A DNA stretch of 14,803 bases from contig JAJZWW010000030.1 of assembly GCA_021846485.1 (NCBI GenBank), positions 1 to 14,803 of the forward strand, given 5' to 3'. Positions 6,701-13,551 of the stretch are shown here, one piece after another. The notes under the pieces were generated by a model that had not been told where the DNA came from, did not search any database, and worked only from the letters and a program-made list of their open reading frames with translations. Position numbers and translations under genes: made by a program. Positions within the stretch are counted from its first letter, which is position 1, and each line of letters begins with the position of its first letter. The DNA comes from Actinomycetes bacterium. Its GTDB lineage: Bacteria > Actinomycetota > Acidimicrobiia > Acidimicrobiales > Palsa-688.

Positions 6701-8593
6701 GTGGAGGCGGGAGCCGACTTCGAGGTCGTCGTCGTGGACAACGGCTCCACCGACGCCACCCCCGAGCTGCTGGAGACCCTCGGTGGGGACGTGACCGTCG
6801 TCCGCAACGCCACCAACCTGGGCTTCGCCCGGGCTTGTAACCAGGGGGCCCGGCTGGCGCACGCCCCGGTGGTGGTGCTGCTCAACAACGACACCGAGGT
6901 CCGGGCGGGGTGGCTCGGCGCCCTGCTCGGCGTGCTCGGGTGCCGTCCCGAGGTCGCCGCGGTCGGTGCCCGCCTGGTGTACCCCGACGGGAGGCTGCAG
7001 CACCGGGGGATCGCGCTGCGCCGCGACGAGCAGGCCGGACTCCTCGACGGGGTGCTCATGGCCGACGGTCCCGGTGCCGAGCCGGCCGACGTGGCGGCGG
7101 TCAGCGGGGCGTGCCTGGCGGTGCGTGCCGAAGCTCTCGCAGCGGTGGGCGGGCTCGACGAGGGCTACTGGAACGGTAACGAGGACGTCGACCTCTGCCT
7201 CGCGCTGCGCGCGGTGGGCTGGGTGGTGGCCTACGAGCCGTCGGCGGTGGTCGTCCACCACGAGTCCGCCTCCGGACCCGAGCGCTGGAGCCGGCTGTCG
7301 GCCAACCGCATCCGCCTGACCGACCGCTGGGATCACCGGCTCGGGCGAGGGAACCCCGTTCTCCCCCGCCCCGTAGCGGGGTCCGGCGAGGGGGTGCCGG
7401 AGGCGAGCGGCCCGCCCTCCCGGGAGGCCGCGGTCCCGAGGGCGCCGGGGAGCCCGCGCCGGGCGCCGCTACGGGGCGGGCTCAACGTGGTCGGCTTCCT
7501 CGACGCGTCGCTCGGCCTTGGCCAGGTGGCCCGCTCCATGGTCGGGGCCGCGCTCGCCGCCGGCGTGGAGGTCAGCACGTGGAGCTCCCGGGGCCACTGG
7601 AGCCTCGAGGCGGCGTCCTCCGCCCCCCGGGGCGAGCCCTTCGAGTGGGACACCAGCCTGGTCATCGTCAACCCGGACTCCTACCTCAACGTGGTGGAGG
7701 AGGCCGGTCTGGATGCCTTCCGGGACCGCTACCTGATCGGCATGTGGTTCTGGGAGCTCGAGGAGCCCTCCCCCGAGATGGCCTCCGCAGCCACCACGGT
7801 GCACGAGATCTGGGTGGCGAGCGAGTTCGTCGCCGCCGCGGTCCGCCGAGTGACGGAGCGGCCCGTGCGCGTCGTGCCCGTGCCGGTGCCCACAGCCGAC
7901 GCCGGCGGCGCGACCAGGGCCGACATCGCCATGCCGCCTGGCTTCGTGATCGCCCACACTTTCGACTTCAACTCCCAGGTGCAGCGAAAGAACCCGCAGG
8001 GGGTGGTCGAGGCGTTCACCCGGGCCTTCCGCTCGGGGGAGGGACCACGGCTGTACCTGAAGTCGATGAACGGCGGGCGCCTGTTCCCCCGCCAGCTCGC
8101 CGAGCTGAGCGCGATGGTCGCCGACCGGCCCGACGTGGTGCTCGTCGACGAGGTCTTCGACGCCGTACGGGCGGCCGCGATCGCCGGTCTCGCGGACGTC
8201 TACGTGTCGCTCCACCGCTCGGAGGGTCTCGGGCTGGCCATCGCCGAGGCGATGGCCGCCGGGACCCCGGTGGTGGCCACCGGCTACTCCGGCAACCTGG
8301 AGCTCATGCACGACGCCAACAGCTACCTGGTCCCCTACCGGCTGGGCAAGGTGCCGCCCGGCACCCCCCCTTACCCGGCCGGGGCGACCTGGGCCGAGCC
8401 CGACGTCGACGAGGCCGCCCGGATCCTCCGCCGGATCTGGGAGGACCCCGCCGACGCCCACCGGCGGGCCGAGCTGGCTCGCGCCGAGATCCTCGCCACC
8501 CGGTCACCGGAGGCGGCGGGAGCGGCGATCCGCGCCCGCCTGGAGGAGATCACCCGGCTGCGCTACGGAGCGCCCGTGGCCGCCGGCGGCTGA
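3785..8593 (+). CDS. Multidomain glycosyltransferase (GT2-GT2-TPR-methyltransferase-GT2-GT4), probable flagellin glycosylation
   Basis: 1602 residues, read as one cytosolic glycan-assembly enzyme. In order: a GT2 domain (about 6-250; DNASSDAT at 40-47, NSD at 91-93, EDDD at 191-194); a second GT2 of the SunS-like type (about 268-440; CMIVRDEADLLE, LDADE at 347-351); TPR-like helices (about 455-620) and further helices to about 770; a class I SAM methyltransferase (about 778-935; NVGCGDD at 783-789, then LDLLEHF); a third GT2 (about 948-1185; DNGSTDAT, NND at 1034-1036, NEDVDL); and a GT4 (about 1231-1590; GLGQVARS, and SEGLGLAIAEAM with the E-x7-E pair E1480/E1488). Gly/Pro/Ala linkers near 255-268 and 1190-1230 support a true fusion. 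Start: ATG 3785, four residues before the first beta strand, although no ribosome site is visible; an in-frame GTG at 3719 is an alternative. It is divergent from the flagellin, which suggests O-glycosylation of filament protein. The donor sugars and target are unknown. Confidence 0.9.
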   Translation: MTRPTASVVVLAWNAWERTRACLDSVLPTLAPRDEVVVVDNASSDATPDGLEAFGRHPQVRLLRNEVNLGFAGGADQGASVASGEVLVFLNSDTLVTPGWLEVLLEPLADPRVGATGPRSNFVSGPQLLAGADYHPGDLGSQARLAAALAATPGPAVEEVERLVGFCLAVRARSFRDVGGFDIGFEGGGYEDDDLCRRLREDGWLLLVCHRAFVHHWGHASFEANAVDWAAAELANRDRFLSKHRLSPPVAAGPAGPGSAGVGGPEGPLVSLCMIVRDEADLLETCVESARGFVDQVVVYDTGSADDTVEVAARLGAQVLRGYWDDDFSRARNAALEACTGRWVLWLDADEVLSGDLATFRDRLAGEWDEVEGYVVRIENLHGSGLGARSVHSACRVFRRDVGHWMGRLHEQVLRRDRPEFPTMAKLADVHVVHRGYLDEIYRSRHKAERNLRLAEAEVAADAHDRPYALMNLGRSRMAAGRYEEALEALAEAAATTDNPTVRRTALRVEVDVLLALERPDEALRAAEELREITETAALADIAEGRCRIALGEVEEGLRLLASVTEAGADEDGFDYGPHTVAALRGGSLARLGRPGEAADLVLDVVRRFGVLDLHAGELAGWLLDAGRDPAEIAAAVPVSSLGGICGQCLQLPLPVADAILDALARRFTDALEPLAAAARVAPRLPVARALAWSGRLRRAGLAEHCPLLSIADDPAVEAIVGLRAASAAFGSFGDHRAVAPARRRLESLGGDPAALGEVARLAPRLAEVLVGRDAGAERVALNVGCGDDRRDGWINVDLRSDVSDVVADAGRLPFPDGAARELMALDLLEHFSTWDVPRILAEWSRVLAPYGRLVVRVPNLAALSRWLLEGVAPEEVIRNLYGAHRFGPSGEWDAHHSGWTPELLAGTLGRAGFRVVTNDGGLNMVAVAERLPTAVTGPAGDGRGARPAASIVIPALDQVAVTRRCLESLAGVEAGADFEVVVVDNGSTDATPELLETLGGDVTVVRNATNLGFARACNQGARLAHAPVVVLLNNDTEVRAGWLGALLGVLGCRPEVAAVGARLVYPDGRLQHRGIALRRDEQAGLLDGVLMADGPGAEPADVAAVSGACLAVRAEALAAVGGLDEGYWNGNEDVDLCLALRAVGWVVAYEPSAVVVHHESASGPERWSRLSANRIRLTDRWDHRLGRGNPVLPRPVAGSGEGVPEASGPPSREAAVPRAPGSPRRAPLRGGLNVVGFLDASLGLGQVARSMVGAALAAGVEVSTWSSRGHWSLEAASSAPRGEPFEWDTSLVIVNPDSYLNVVEEAGLDAFRDRYLIGMWFWELEEPSPEMASAATTVHEIWVASEFVAAAVRRVTERPVRVVPVPVPTADAGGATRADIAMPPGFVIAHTFDFNSQVQRKNPQGVVEAFTRAFRSGEGPRLYLKSMNGGRLFPRQLAELSAMVADRPDVVLVDEVFDAVRAAAIAGLADVYVSLHRSEGLGLAIAEAMAAGTPVVATGYSGNLELMHDANSYLVPYRLGKVPPGTPPYPAGATWAEPDVDEAARILRRIWEDPADAHRRAELARAEILATRSPEAAGAAIRARLEEITRLRYGAPVAAGG

Positions 8594-8605
8594 GGCCGGC
8601 GCGAC

Positions 8606-8628
8606 CCCGGCGGGCGCGGCCTGCCGGG
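8606..8628. terminator. Possible bidirectional terminator between convergent genes
   Basis: CCCGGC (8606-8611) pairs with GCCGGG (8623-8628) around an 11-base GC-rich loop in the 44-bp gap where the glycosyltransferase and the siderophore-interacting gene converge. There is no T-run. Position is the main argument; the stem alone is not remarkable in such GC-rich DNA. Confidence 0.3.
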
Positions 8629-8637
8629 ACCGCCCGG

Positions 8638-9468
8638 TCAATCCCGCTCGGGCTCGCCGTGGTCCTGGTTGGGCTTGTCGGCTCGCCAGTAGGCCTTGGA
8701 GGAGATGGCGTCGTCCGGCAGGCCACGGCCGAGCAGACAAGCGCGCACTGCAGCGACGGCATGGTGCTCCCCGCCGACATAGGCGTGGCCCAGACCGTCC
8801 GGCAAGACCAGGGCGGCAAGGGCGTCGATCAGTTCGACGCCGGGCTCGCCGGCGCCGAGCGGGTTGCGCCGCACCCACACCGGCTGCTGCAGCCCGGCGG
8901 CGGCCGAGATCGGTTGGGGCCCGACATCGTCTCCGACCTGGAGCACGACCAGGGCCCGGGTGCCGGCCGGCAGCGACTCCGCCATCGCCGCAGTGGCCGC
9001 GAGGTAGGTTTCGTCACCGACGAACAGGTGCCACCCGGCGTGCTCGTCGGCCCAGATCTTGCCGCGGGGGCCGACCGCCTCCAGGTGGTCGCCGGCGCGC
9101 ACACCGGCGGCCCAGCGTGCGCCGGGACCGTCCTCGTGCAGGAGGACCAGGAGCTCGGCGGTGGAGCTCGCCCGGTCGAGCCGACGGATCGTGTAGCGGC
9201 GCTTCACGCTGCGAGCTGCGGCGGGCAGGCAGAGGGTGAGATCCTGGCCGGGCCGCCAGGGCAGCTCGGCCAGTCGGGGATCATGGACGGTGAGGCGGCG
9301 CAGTGCGGGGGCGTCGTCGGCGACGCCGACCACTTGGAGGGCGAGGGCTGCCACCCCGAGCCGCCCGGCGGTCTCGGCGGTCTCGGCGCTCACCGGGCGG
9401 ATGATGTCACCGTTCCTCTGCGAGCCCTGAGGGGTCGTCGTCGTTGCCCGCCGTTGGCCGTCGGTCAT
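8638..9468 (-). CDS. Siderophore-interacting protein (FAD-dependent ferric-siderophore reductase)
   Basis: 276 residues, the usual size of the SIP family (ViuB/YqjH type). These cytosolic flavoproteins use NAD(P)H to reduce ferric siderophores and release iron. The N-terminal FAD-binding domain shows WRPGQDLTL (71-79) and RRYTIRR (90-96, the R-x-Y-T flavin motif), with GPRGK (133-137). The C-terminal SIP domain has FVGDETYLAA (149-158), YVGGEHHAV (230-238) and the family's ending SKAYWR (257-262) with an Asn/Gln/Asp/His-rich tail. Start: ATG 9466-9468, supported by AGGAGG four bases upstream; the frame continues upstream but that part is antisense-like sequence under the histidine kinase gene. 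It lies 46 bp after the histidine kinase on the same strand and may be co-transcribed with it. Confidence 0.92.
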   Translation of the reverse strand: MTDGQRRATTTTPQGSQRNGDIIRPVSAETAETAGRLGVAALALQVVGVADDAPALRRLTVHDPRLAELPWRPGQDLTLCLPAAARSVKRRYTIRRLDRASSTAELLVLLHEDGPGARWAAGVRAGDHLEAVGPRGKIWADEHAGWHLFVGDETYLAATAAMAESLPAGTRALVVLQVGDDVGPQPISAAAGLQQPVWVRRNPLGAGEPGVELIDALAALVLPDGLGHAYVGGEHHAVAAVRACLLGRGLPDDAISSKAYWRADKPNQDHGEPERD

Positions 9469-9472
9469 GCCG

Positions 9473-9478
9473 CCTCCT
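9473..9478 (-). promoter_or_regulatory. Shine-Dalgarno deciding the start of the siderophore-interacting protein
   Basis: AGGAGG on the minus strand four bases before the ATG at 9466-9468. It fixes the start within a longer open frame. Confidence 0.6.
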
Positions 9479-9514
9479 CTGGTCGTCCGGCTCGGGCACC
9501 GAACGCGAAGGAGG

Positions 9515-11161
9515 CTACCGGGAGCCGACCGGGTCGGGCTCACGCAGCAGCGTCGGCGGGGCAGGGGTCGGTCGCGCCTCAGGGGGGACGTCGAGCGGGC
9601 CGGGGGCCGGCGCGGGTTCGGGGGTGGTGGGCGGAAGCCGAGCTTCGACGGCTCCGGGGCCAGCGGGGGCGGGCAGCTCCAGCAGGAAGCAGGCCCCCGG
9701 GGTGGGACCGTCGACCATCCGGAGGCTGCCACCGGAGGCGGCCATGAGCCGGGCAGCGACGTGCAGTCCGAGACCCTCACCTGCCGTGCCGGTAGCCGTG
9801 GAGCCGCGCGTCCCTCGCAGGAACACCCGGGCCCGCTCCGGCTCGGGGACGCCCGGTCCGGTGTCCCCGACGAGCAGCTCGACGTGCCCGCTCCGGGGAG
9901 CGCCGGTCAGGGTGACTGTCGCGCCCGGCGCGTAGCGGCGGGAGTTGACCAGGAGGTTCTGCACGACCTGGGCCAGAGCGTCGGGATCCCCGTAGGCCCT
10001 CAGCCCTCGGAGGTCGACCACGACCACCGCTCCGGCGGCGCGCTCTGCGTTCAACACCCCACGCAACGCCTCCTCCACGTCGAAGTCCTCTGCCCTGGCC
10101 TGCCGTCCTGGCTCGATCAGGACCTGCAGCCGAGCGAGCTCGGCGCTGACCGCGTCCGCCAGCGCCGTCCGCGATCGGGGGTCGAGGCGCTCCGCGTGCC
10201 TGCGCAGCGTCGTGTCGGCGGAGCGCAGCGCCCCCACGGCGTTGCGCAGGTCGTGGAGCTGGTCGGCCACCGCCGCGTGCTGCTCTCGCATCTCGGAGTC
10301 GATGCGGTCCAGGTCGAGGCGAAGGCCCAGGTCGCGCCGGTCCTGGTAGCGCAGGAGCCGGCCGAGGGTCCCGGCGGTGTGCACCAATGCGAGCGAGGTG
10401 GCAGCCGCGATCAGCGCGGCCCCGGCCAGCTCCCCTCGTCCGGACATCAGGCCGCCGGCACTGCGGGTCGCCTCGGCCGCGCCGATCATGACTGGCACCA
10501 CCGCCAGGGACGAGCGGCGCCGGCCGGTGGTGACCACCGCCGCGGCAGCCGCCAGCCAGATGGCGGCGGCGGCGCCCAAGAACAGCCGGCCACCTCCCGG
10601 CGTGGTGGTCCAGGACGGCAGCAGGTGGTGACGCTCGGCCAGGTAGGCCGCGGCGGTCAGCGCGACACCGCCGGCGGTCGCTGCCGCGGCGGCTACGCCG
10701 GGGCGAGCGGCCGCGTCGATCTCCTCGTCGCGGTGCGCGCGGACCCACAGCCCCGAGGCGGCAGCAGCCACGCCGACCGCCTGGAGCGCCCGGAACCCGG
10801 CGCCGGTGGGGTCGAGCAGGGATGCTTCCTGGGTGATGGCCAGGAGCACGCCGTACGCGCACAAGGCCGCGCCGACCCAGGCGTCGAGGGCGTGGCCTCG
10901 GGCTCGCCAGGAGACGATCGCCGCGCCTCCTGCAGCCACTGCCAGCAGGGCCGCAGCGAGCAGCTCCAGGCTGGCGACCGCCGCCGCGCTGCCCCGCAGG
11001 GAGAGGGCGGCGATGGCGGGTGCGGACGCCGCGGTGAGCACTACCAGGGCCCGGCGCAGCTGGTGGGCGGGGGGCGGAGGATCGGTCACTGCGGCCCGCC
11101 GGCGTCTGTCGGGCCCACGGTAGGCATCGGCGCCAGCTCGGCGCTCCAACGGGTGTCCCAC
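9515..11161 (-). CDS. Polytopic membrane sensor histidine kinase
   Basis: 548 residues. The N-terminus (1-36) is basic and carries the ERR...YRGPDRRRR motif, followed by about seven or eight hydrophobic segments between 37 and 262, so the sensor is buried in the membrane rather than a periplasmic loop. A coiled segment (265-300) leads to the phospho-acceptor box VADQLHDLRNAVG (H303). The ATPase domain has the N box QNLLVNSRRYAPG (401-413), the G1 box GDTGPGVPE (432-440) and the G2 box GEGLGLHVAARLM (461-473), so it looks catalytically complete. A Pro-rich tail (about 497-548) ends it. The GTG at 11159-11161 has no clear ribosome site; a GTG at codon 25 is possible, but the YRGPDRR segment favours the longer form. 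No intact response regulator is adjacent: the gene upstream is a receiver-like protein without phosphorylation residues. The signal is unknown. Confidence 0.9.
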   Translation of the reverse strand: MGHPLERRAGADAYRGPDRRRRAAVTDPPPPAHQLRRALVVLTAASAPAIAALSLRGSAAAVASLELLAAALLAVAAGGAAIVSWRARGHALDAWVGAALCAYGVLLAITQEASLLDPTGAGFRALQAVGVAAAASGLWVRAHRDEEIDAAARPGVAAAAATAGGVALTAAAYLAERHHLLPSWTTTPGGGRLFLGAAAAIWLAAAAAVVTTGRRRSSLAVVPVMIGAAEATRSAGGLMSGRGELAGAALIAAATSLALVHTAGTLGRLLRYQDRRDLGLRLDLDRIDSEMREQHAAVADQLHDLRNAVGALRSADTTLRRHAERLDPRSRTALADAVSAELARLQVLIEPGRQARAEDFDVEEALRGVLNAERAAGAVVVVDLRGLRAYGDPDALAQVVQNLLVNSRRYAPGATVTLTGAPRSGHVELLVGDTGPGVPEPERARVFLRGTRGSTATGTAGEGLGLHVAARLMAASGGSLRMVDGPTPGACFLLELPAPAGPGAVEARLPPTTPEPAPAPGPLDVPPEARPTPAPPTLLREPDPVGSR

Positions 11162-11276
11162 CTTCGGGAGGGTAACTACCGCCCTACTGGGCGGCGACCG
11201 GACTCTCGGAGTCTTCCGGGTCGGCGGGATCTTCCCGGCTGCCCGGTGGAGGAACCGGAAGTCCTGCCACGCCTAG
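11162..11276 (-). promoter_or_regulatory. Hairpin-rich gap before the histidine kinase
   Basis: This 115-bp gap holds three symmetric elements. GGTA-AC-TACC (11171-11180) lies just before the kinase start. CCGCCC-TACT-GGGCGG (11179-11194) is a 6-bp stem with a tetraloop. GACTC-TCG-GAGTC (11201-11213) is flanked by CCGG arms that lengthen it. It may combine a terminator for the upstream gene with operator or leader elements for the kinase. These are visible symmetries only; no known binding site was recognised. Confidence 0.35.
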
Positions 11277-11702
11277 CTAGCCGCCTGCGACCAGGCGAGG
11301 CGCGGGTTGCTCTCCGCCCGAGACGAGGCCGGCCACGACCTCGACGAGCCGCCGGTCGTCGGTGACCGGGCCCAGCACGGCGACGACCCCCGGGAGCTGC
11401 TCCCAGGCCGGCCCCTCGTCGACGAGCACCACGACGGGCGCGGCGACGGCCGCGACGGGGGAACCTGCAGGGTTGCCTTCGGTGGCTACGACGACCACCA
11501 CGTCGACCGGCGGTGGACCGGGATCGGCGGGGTCGCAGCTCGGCGAGCAGCGGACCTCCCACCGCGGGGAGCGGCCGAGCAGCTCGCCCACCGCCTCGAC
11601 GTGTAGGCACGGCGACCCCACGACCCAGACCGACGGCCGGCGAGAGCCCTCACCGAGCGGTGCTGGCGGCGGGCCCGCCGCCGGCATCGGGCCGCGGGTC
11701 AT
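11277..11702 (-). CDS. Receiver-like protein lacking the phospho-acceptor (pseudo-receiver), no output domain
   Basis: 141 residues. After a Pro/Gly-rich leader the order of predicted strands and helices follows a NarL/FixJ-type receiver: SVWVVGSPCLHVEAVGELL (24-42), WEVRC (48-52), VDVVVVVATEGNP (66-78), PVVVLVDEG (89-97), VVAVLGPVTDDRRLVEVV (106-123). Compared with the usual VDDHP the acidic pair is replaced by Gly-Ser (29-30); the phospho-acceptor position at the end of strand 3 is Val72; and the conserved Lys is missing. There is no DNA-binding domain after it: TAG follows soon and no helix-turn-helix appears in the next 115 bp. It sits just upstream of the histidine kinase on the same strand, so a non-canonical regulator or a decaying response regulator are both possible. 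ATG 11700-11702 has only a weak GAGG; the start is uncertain. Confidence 0.55.
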   Translation of the reverse strand: MTRGPMPAAGPPPAPLGEGSRRPSVWVVGSPCLHVEAVGELLGRSPRWEVRCSPSCDPADPGPPPVDVVVVVATEGNPAGSPVAAVAAPVVVLVDEGPAWEQLPGVVAVLGPVTDDRRLVEVVAGLVSGGEQPAPRLVAGG

Positions 11703-11813
11703 CGGCCTCGGGCCCGACGCCGGAGTGCCCGGCCTCCCTCCCCTTGATCCTGCACGCGACGCAGAGCGTAGCCAACGCCGCCGGCGCCGCCCCGCCCCGG
11801 TCCGCCCGGTCTT

Positions 11814-11831
11814 CGCCGGCTCAGGCCGGCG
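11814..11831 (-). terminator. Hairpin across the DUF885 stop codon
   Basis: CGCCGGC (11814-11820) and GCCGGCG (11825-11831) form a perfect 7-bp stem around TCAG, which contains the stop codon of the DUF885 gene. It could aid termination or mRNA stability. There is no T-run. Confidence 0.35.
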
Positions 11832-13479
11832 CCGCCCAGGTGGTGAGCCAGCGCTCGAGCACCGGGAGCGGCAGGGAGCCGTGGTCGAGCACCGCGGAGT
11901 GGAACGCCGGCAGCGAGAAGCGCCCGCCGAGGCTCCGGCGGGCCTCGTCGCGCAGCCGGGCGATCGCCTGCTTGCCGGTCAGGTAGGCGAGGGCCTGGCC
12001 CGGCCAGAAGATGTAGCGGTCGATCTCGTTGGCCAAGAACGCCTCGGGCATCGGCACGTGCGCCACGAACCAGGCGAGCGCCTCGTCGCGGGACCAGCCG
12101 AGGGCGTGCATGCCGGTGTCGACGACCAGCCGAGCGCCGCGCATCAAGGCGTTGGCCATCGCCCCGAGCAGCGCCTCGGTGCTCGAGTACAGGCCTATCT
12201 CCTCGGCGAGCGCCTCGGCGTAGAGGCCCCAGCCCTCGGAGAACACCGTGAGGCTCCGCTGGCGCTGGAAGGCGGGCAGGTGTTCGAGCAGCTGGATGCG
12301 CGACAGCTGCAGGTGGTGCCCGGGCACCGCCTCGTGGAACGCCACGCCCTCCAGGTCCCAGCCGGTCCCCGCGGTCGGCCGCTCGGTGTTGAACCAGTAG
12401 GTTCCCGGTCGGCTCCCGTCGAGACGGGGGGCGGTGTAGTGGGGGGCGGCCCCGCTGGCGGCGACGACCGGCGGCATCGGGCTCACCGTGCACGGTGGGG
12501 GGAGGGGTTGGGGAAAGACCTCGCCGGCGCGCCCCTCCGCCCGCCGGACGGCTGCGGCCGCCGCATCGAGGGCCGAGTGCGGGTCGGCTGCGGCCGACGA
12601 AGCGCGCAGCGCCCGGTGGACGGCTGCGAGGTCGCCGAGCCCGATGGTCGCTCCGAGCTCGACGCAGCGCTGCTCGAGGCGGGCCACCTCCTCCCGGCCG
12701 GTGCGGTGCAGCTGCTCGGGGGTGAGCGCCAGGGTGGTGTGGATGCGGATCGCCGCGGCGTAGTCGGCCTCCCCGCCGGGCAGGTGCACGAGCCCGGGGT
12801 GGGCGGCGTCGCGGGCGCCGGGCAAGAGGTCGCGCAGGGTGTCCGCCCAGCGGGCGAGGGCGGGGCGGACCGACTCGGCCGCCGCCCGGTCGCGCTCCGC
12901 CCGCCACGCGTCGGCGCGGTCCCAGCCCGCCGGGGGCTCGGGGGTGCGCAGCGGGTCGGGGACCGTCTCGGCGAGCAGCCCTTCGGCCCAGGAGATCGCA
13001 TCGGCCACGAGCGGCGCGACCGGCAGGCGCCCCTTGGCCGCCCCGGCCCGGAGCCGTCCGCTGTGCTGGTCGATCCAGTCGCCCGCCCGGCGCAGCCGGG
13101 TGAGGTAGTCCTCGGCGGCCCGGGCGTCGGGCAGCGGGGTGCGCGCCGCGAGGGCGAGGAAGCCGGCCGGCCCCTGGAACGGCATCGCGGTCACCGAGTG
13201 CTCGATCGCCGCCATGTCGATGGCCGCGACCTCCGCCTCGGCCGCGGCGAGCACGCAGCCGAGGGTCACGGTGTCGTCCGCGTCCGCGTCGGCGCCCTCC
13301 AGGCGGCGGGCGTCGGCCAGGACCGCGGCCACCTCGGATCGCCGGCGGGAGTCGGCGTCCTCGCTCTCGTCGGGCACCTCGGCGTCGTGGCCGGGGATGC
13401 CGTACTGGCTGGCGGCGAAGGGGTGGGCGGCGAGCCAGCCGTCGTGGTAGCCCTCGGCGAGGTCACGGGCTGCGGTCAC
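11821..13479 (-). CDS. DUF885 family metallopeptidase-like protein
   Basis: 552 residues, typical of DUF885 proteins, which are mostly helical and thought to be zinc peptidases. The family's zinc motif is seen as FHEAVPGHHLQLS (381-393, with H382, E383 and H388/H389) and the downstream acidic motif SEGWGLYAE (414-422, E415 the likely third ligand). YWFNTERP (361-368) and a C-terminal FWPGQALAYLTGKQAI segment are also typical. There is no signal peptide, so it is probably cytosolic. GTG 13477-13479 is the only reasonable start near the family's N-terminus, although no strong ribosome site is visible. The gene lies 72 bp after the eqolisin-like gene and 118 bp before the receiver-like gene; no functional link is evident. 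The substrate is unknown. Confidence 0.88.
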   Translation of the reverse strand: MTAARDLAEGYHDGWLAAHPFAASQYGIPGHDAEVPDESEDADSRRRSEVAAVLADARRLEGADADADDTVTLGCVLAAAEAEVAAIDMAAIEHSVTAMPFQGPAGFLALAARTPLPDARAAEDYLTRLRRAGDWIDQHSGRLRAGAAKGRLPVAPLVADAISWAEGLLAETVPDPLRTPEPPAGWDRADAWRAERDRAAAESVRPALARWADTLRDLLPGARDAAHPGLVHLPGGEADYAAAIRIHTTLALTPEQLHRTGREEVARLEQRCVELGATIGLGDLAAVHRALRASSAAADPHSALDAAAAAVRRAEGRAGEVFPQPLPPPCTVSPMPPVVAASGAAPHYTAPRLDGSRPGTYWFNTERPTAGTGWDLEGVAFHEAVPGHHLQLSRIQLLEHLPAFQRQRSLTVFSEGWGLYAEALAEEIGLYSSTEALLGAMANALMRGARLVVDTGMHALGWSRDEALAWFVAHVPMPEAFLANEIDRYIFWPGQALAYLTGKQAIARLRDEARRSLGGRFSLPAFHSAVLDHGSLPLPVLERWLTTWAAPA

Positions 13480-13551
13480 GGTCGCGAGTGTGCCCCGGCC
13501 CGCCGGGGCCCGCCAACCCCGGGGCCCCGCCGGCCGGCCCGGCGATCCCCG

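Noticed and set aside
7579..9747. 722-residue plus-strand open frame running from the glycosyltransferase into the kinase region
   Set aside because: It is an out-of-frame reading of the glycosyltransferase followed by antisense of the siderophore-interacting gene, with no domain pattern.
9469..9780. Longer N-terminus for the siderophore-interacting protein
   Set aside because: The extra 104 residues overlap the end of the histidine kinase gene in another frame and have no family similarity; the ATG at 9468 has a strong ribosome site.
11162..11276. A DNA-binding domain completing the receiver-like protein after a frameshift
   Set aside because: The other frames here give only Arg/Gly/Ser-rich sequence and no helix-turn-helix pattern.
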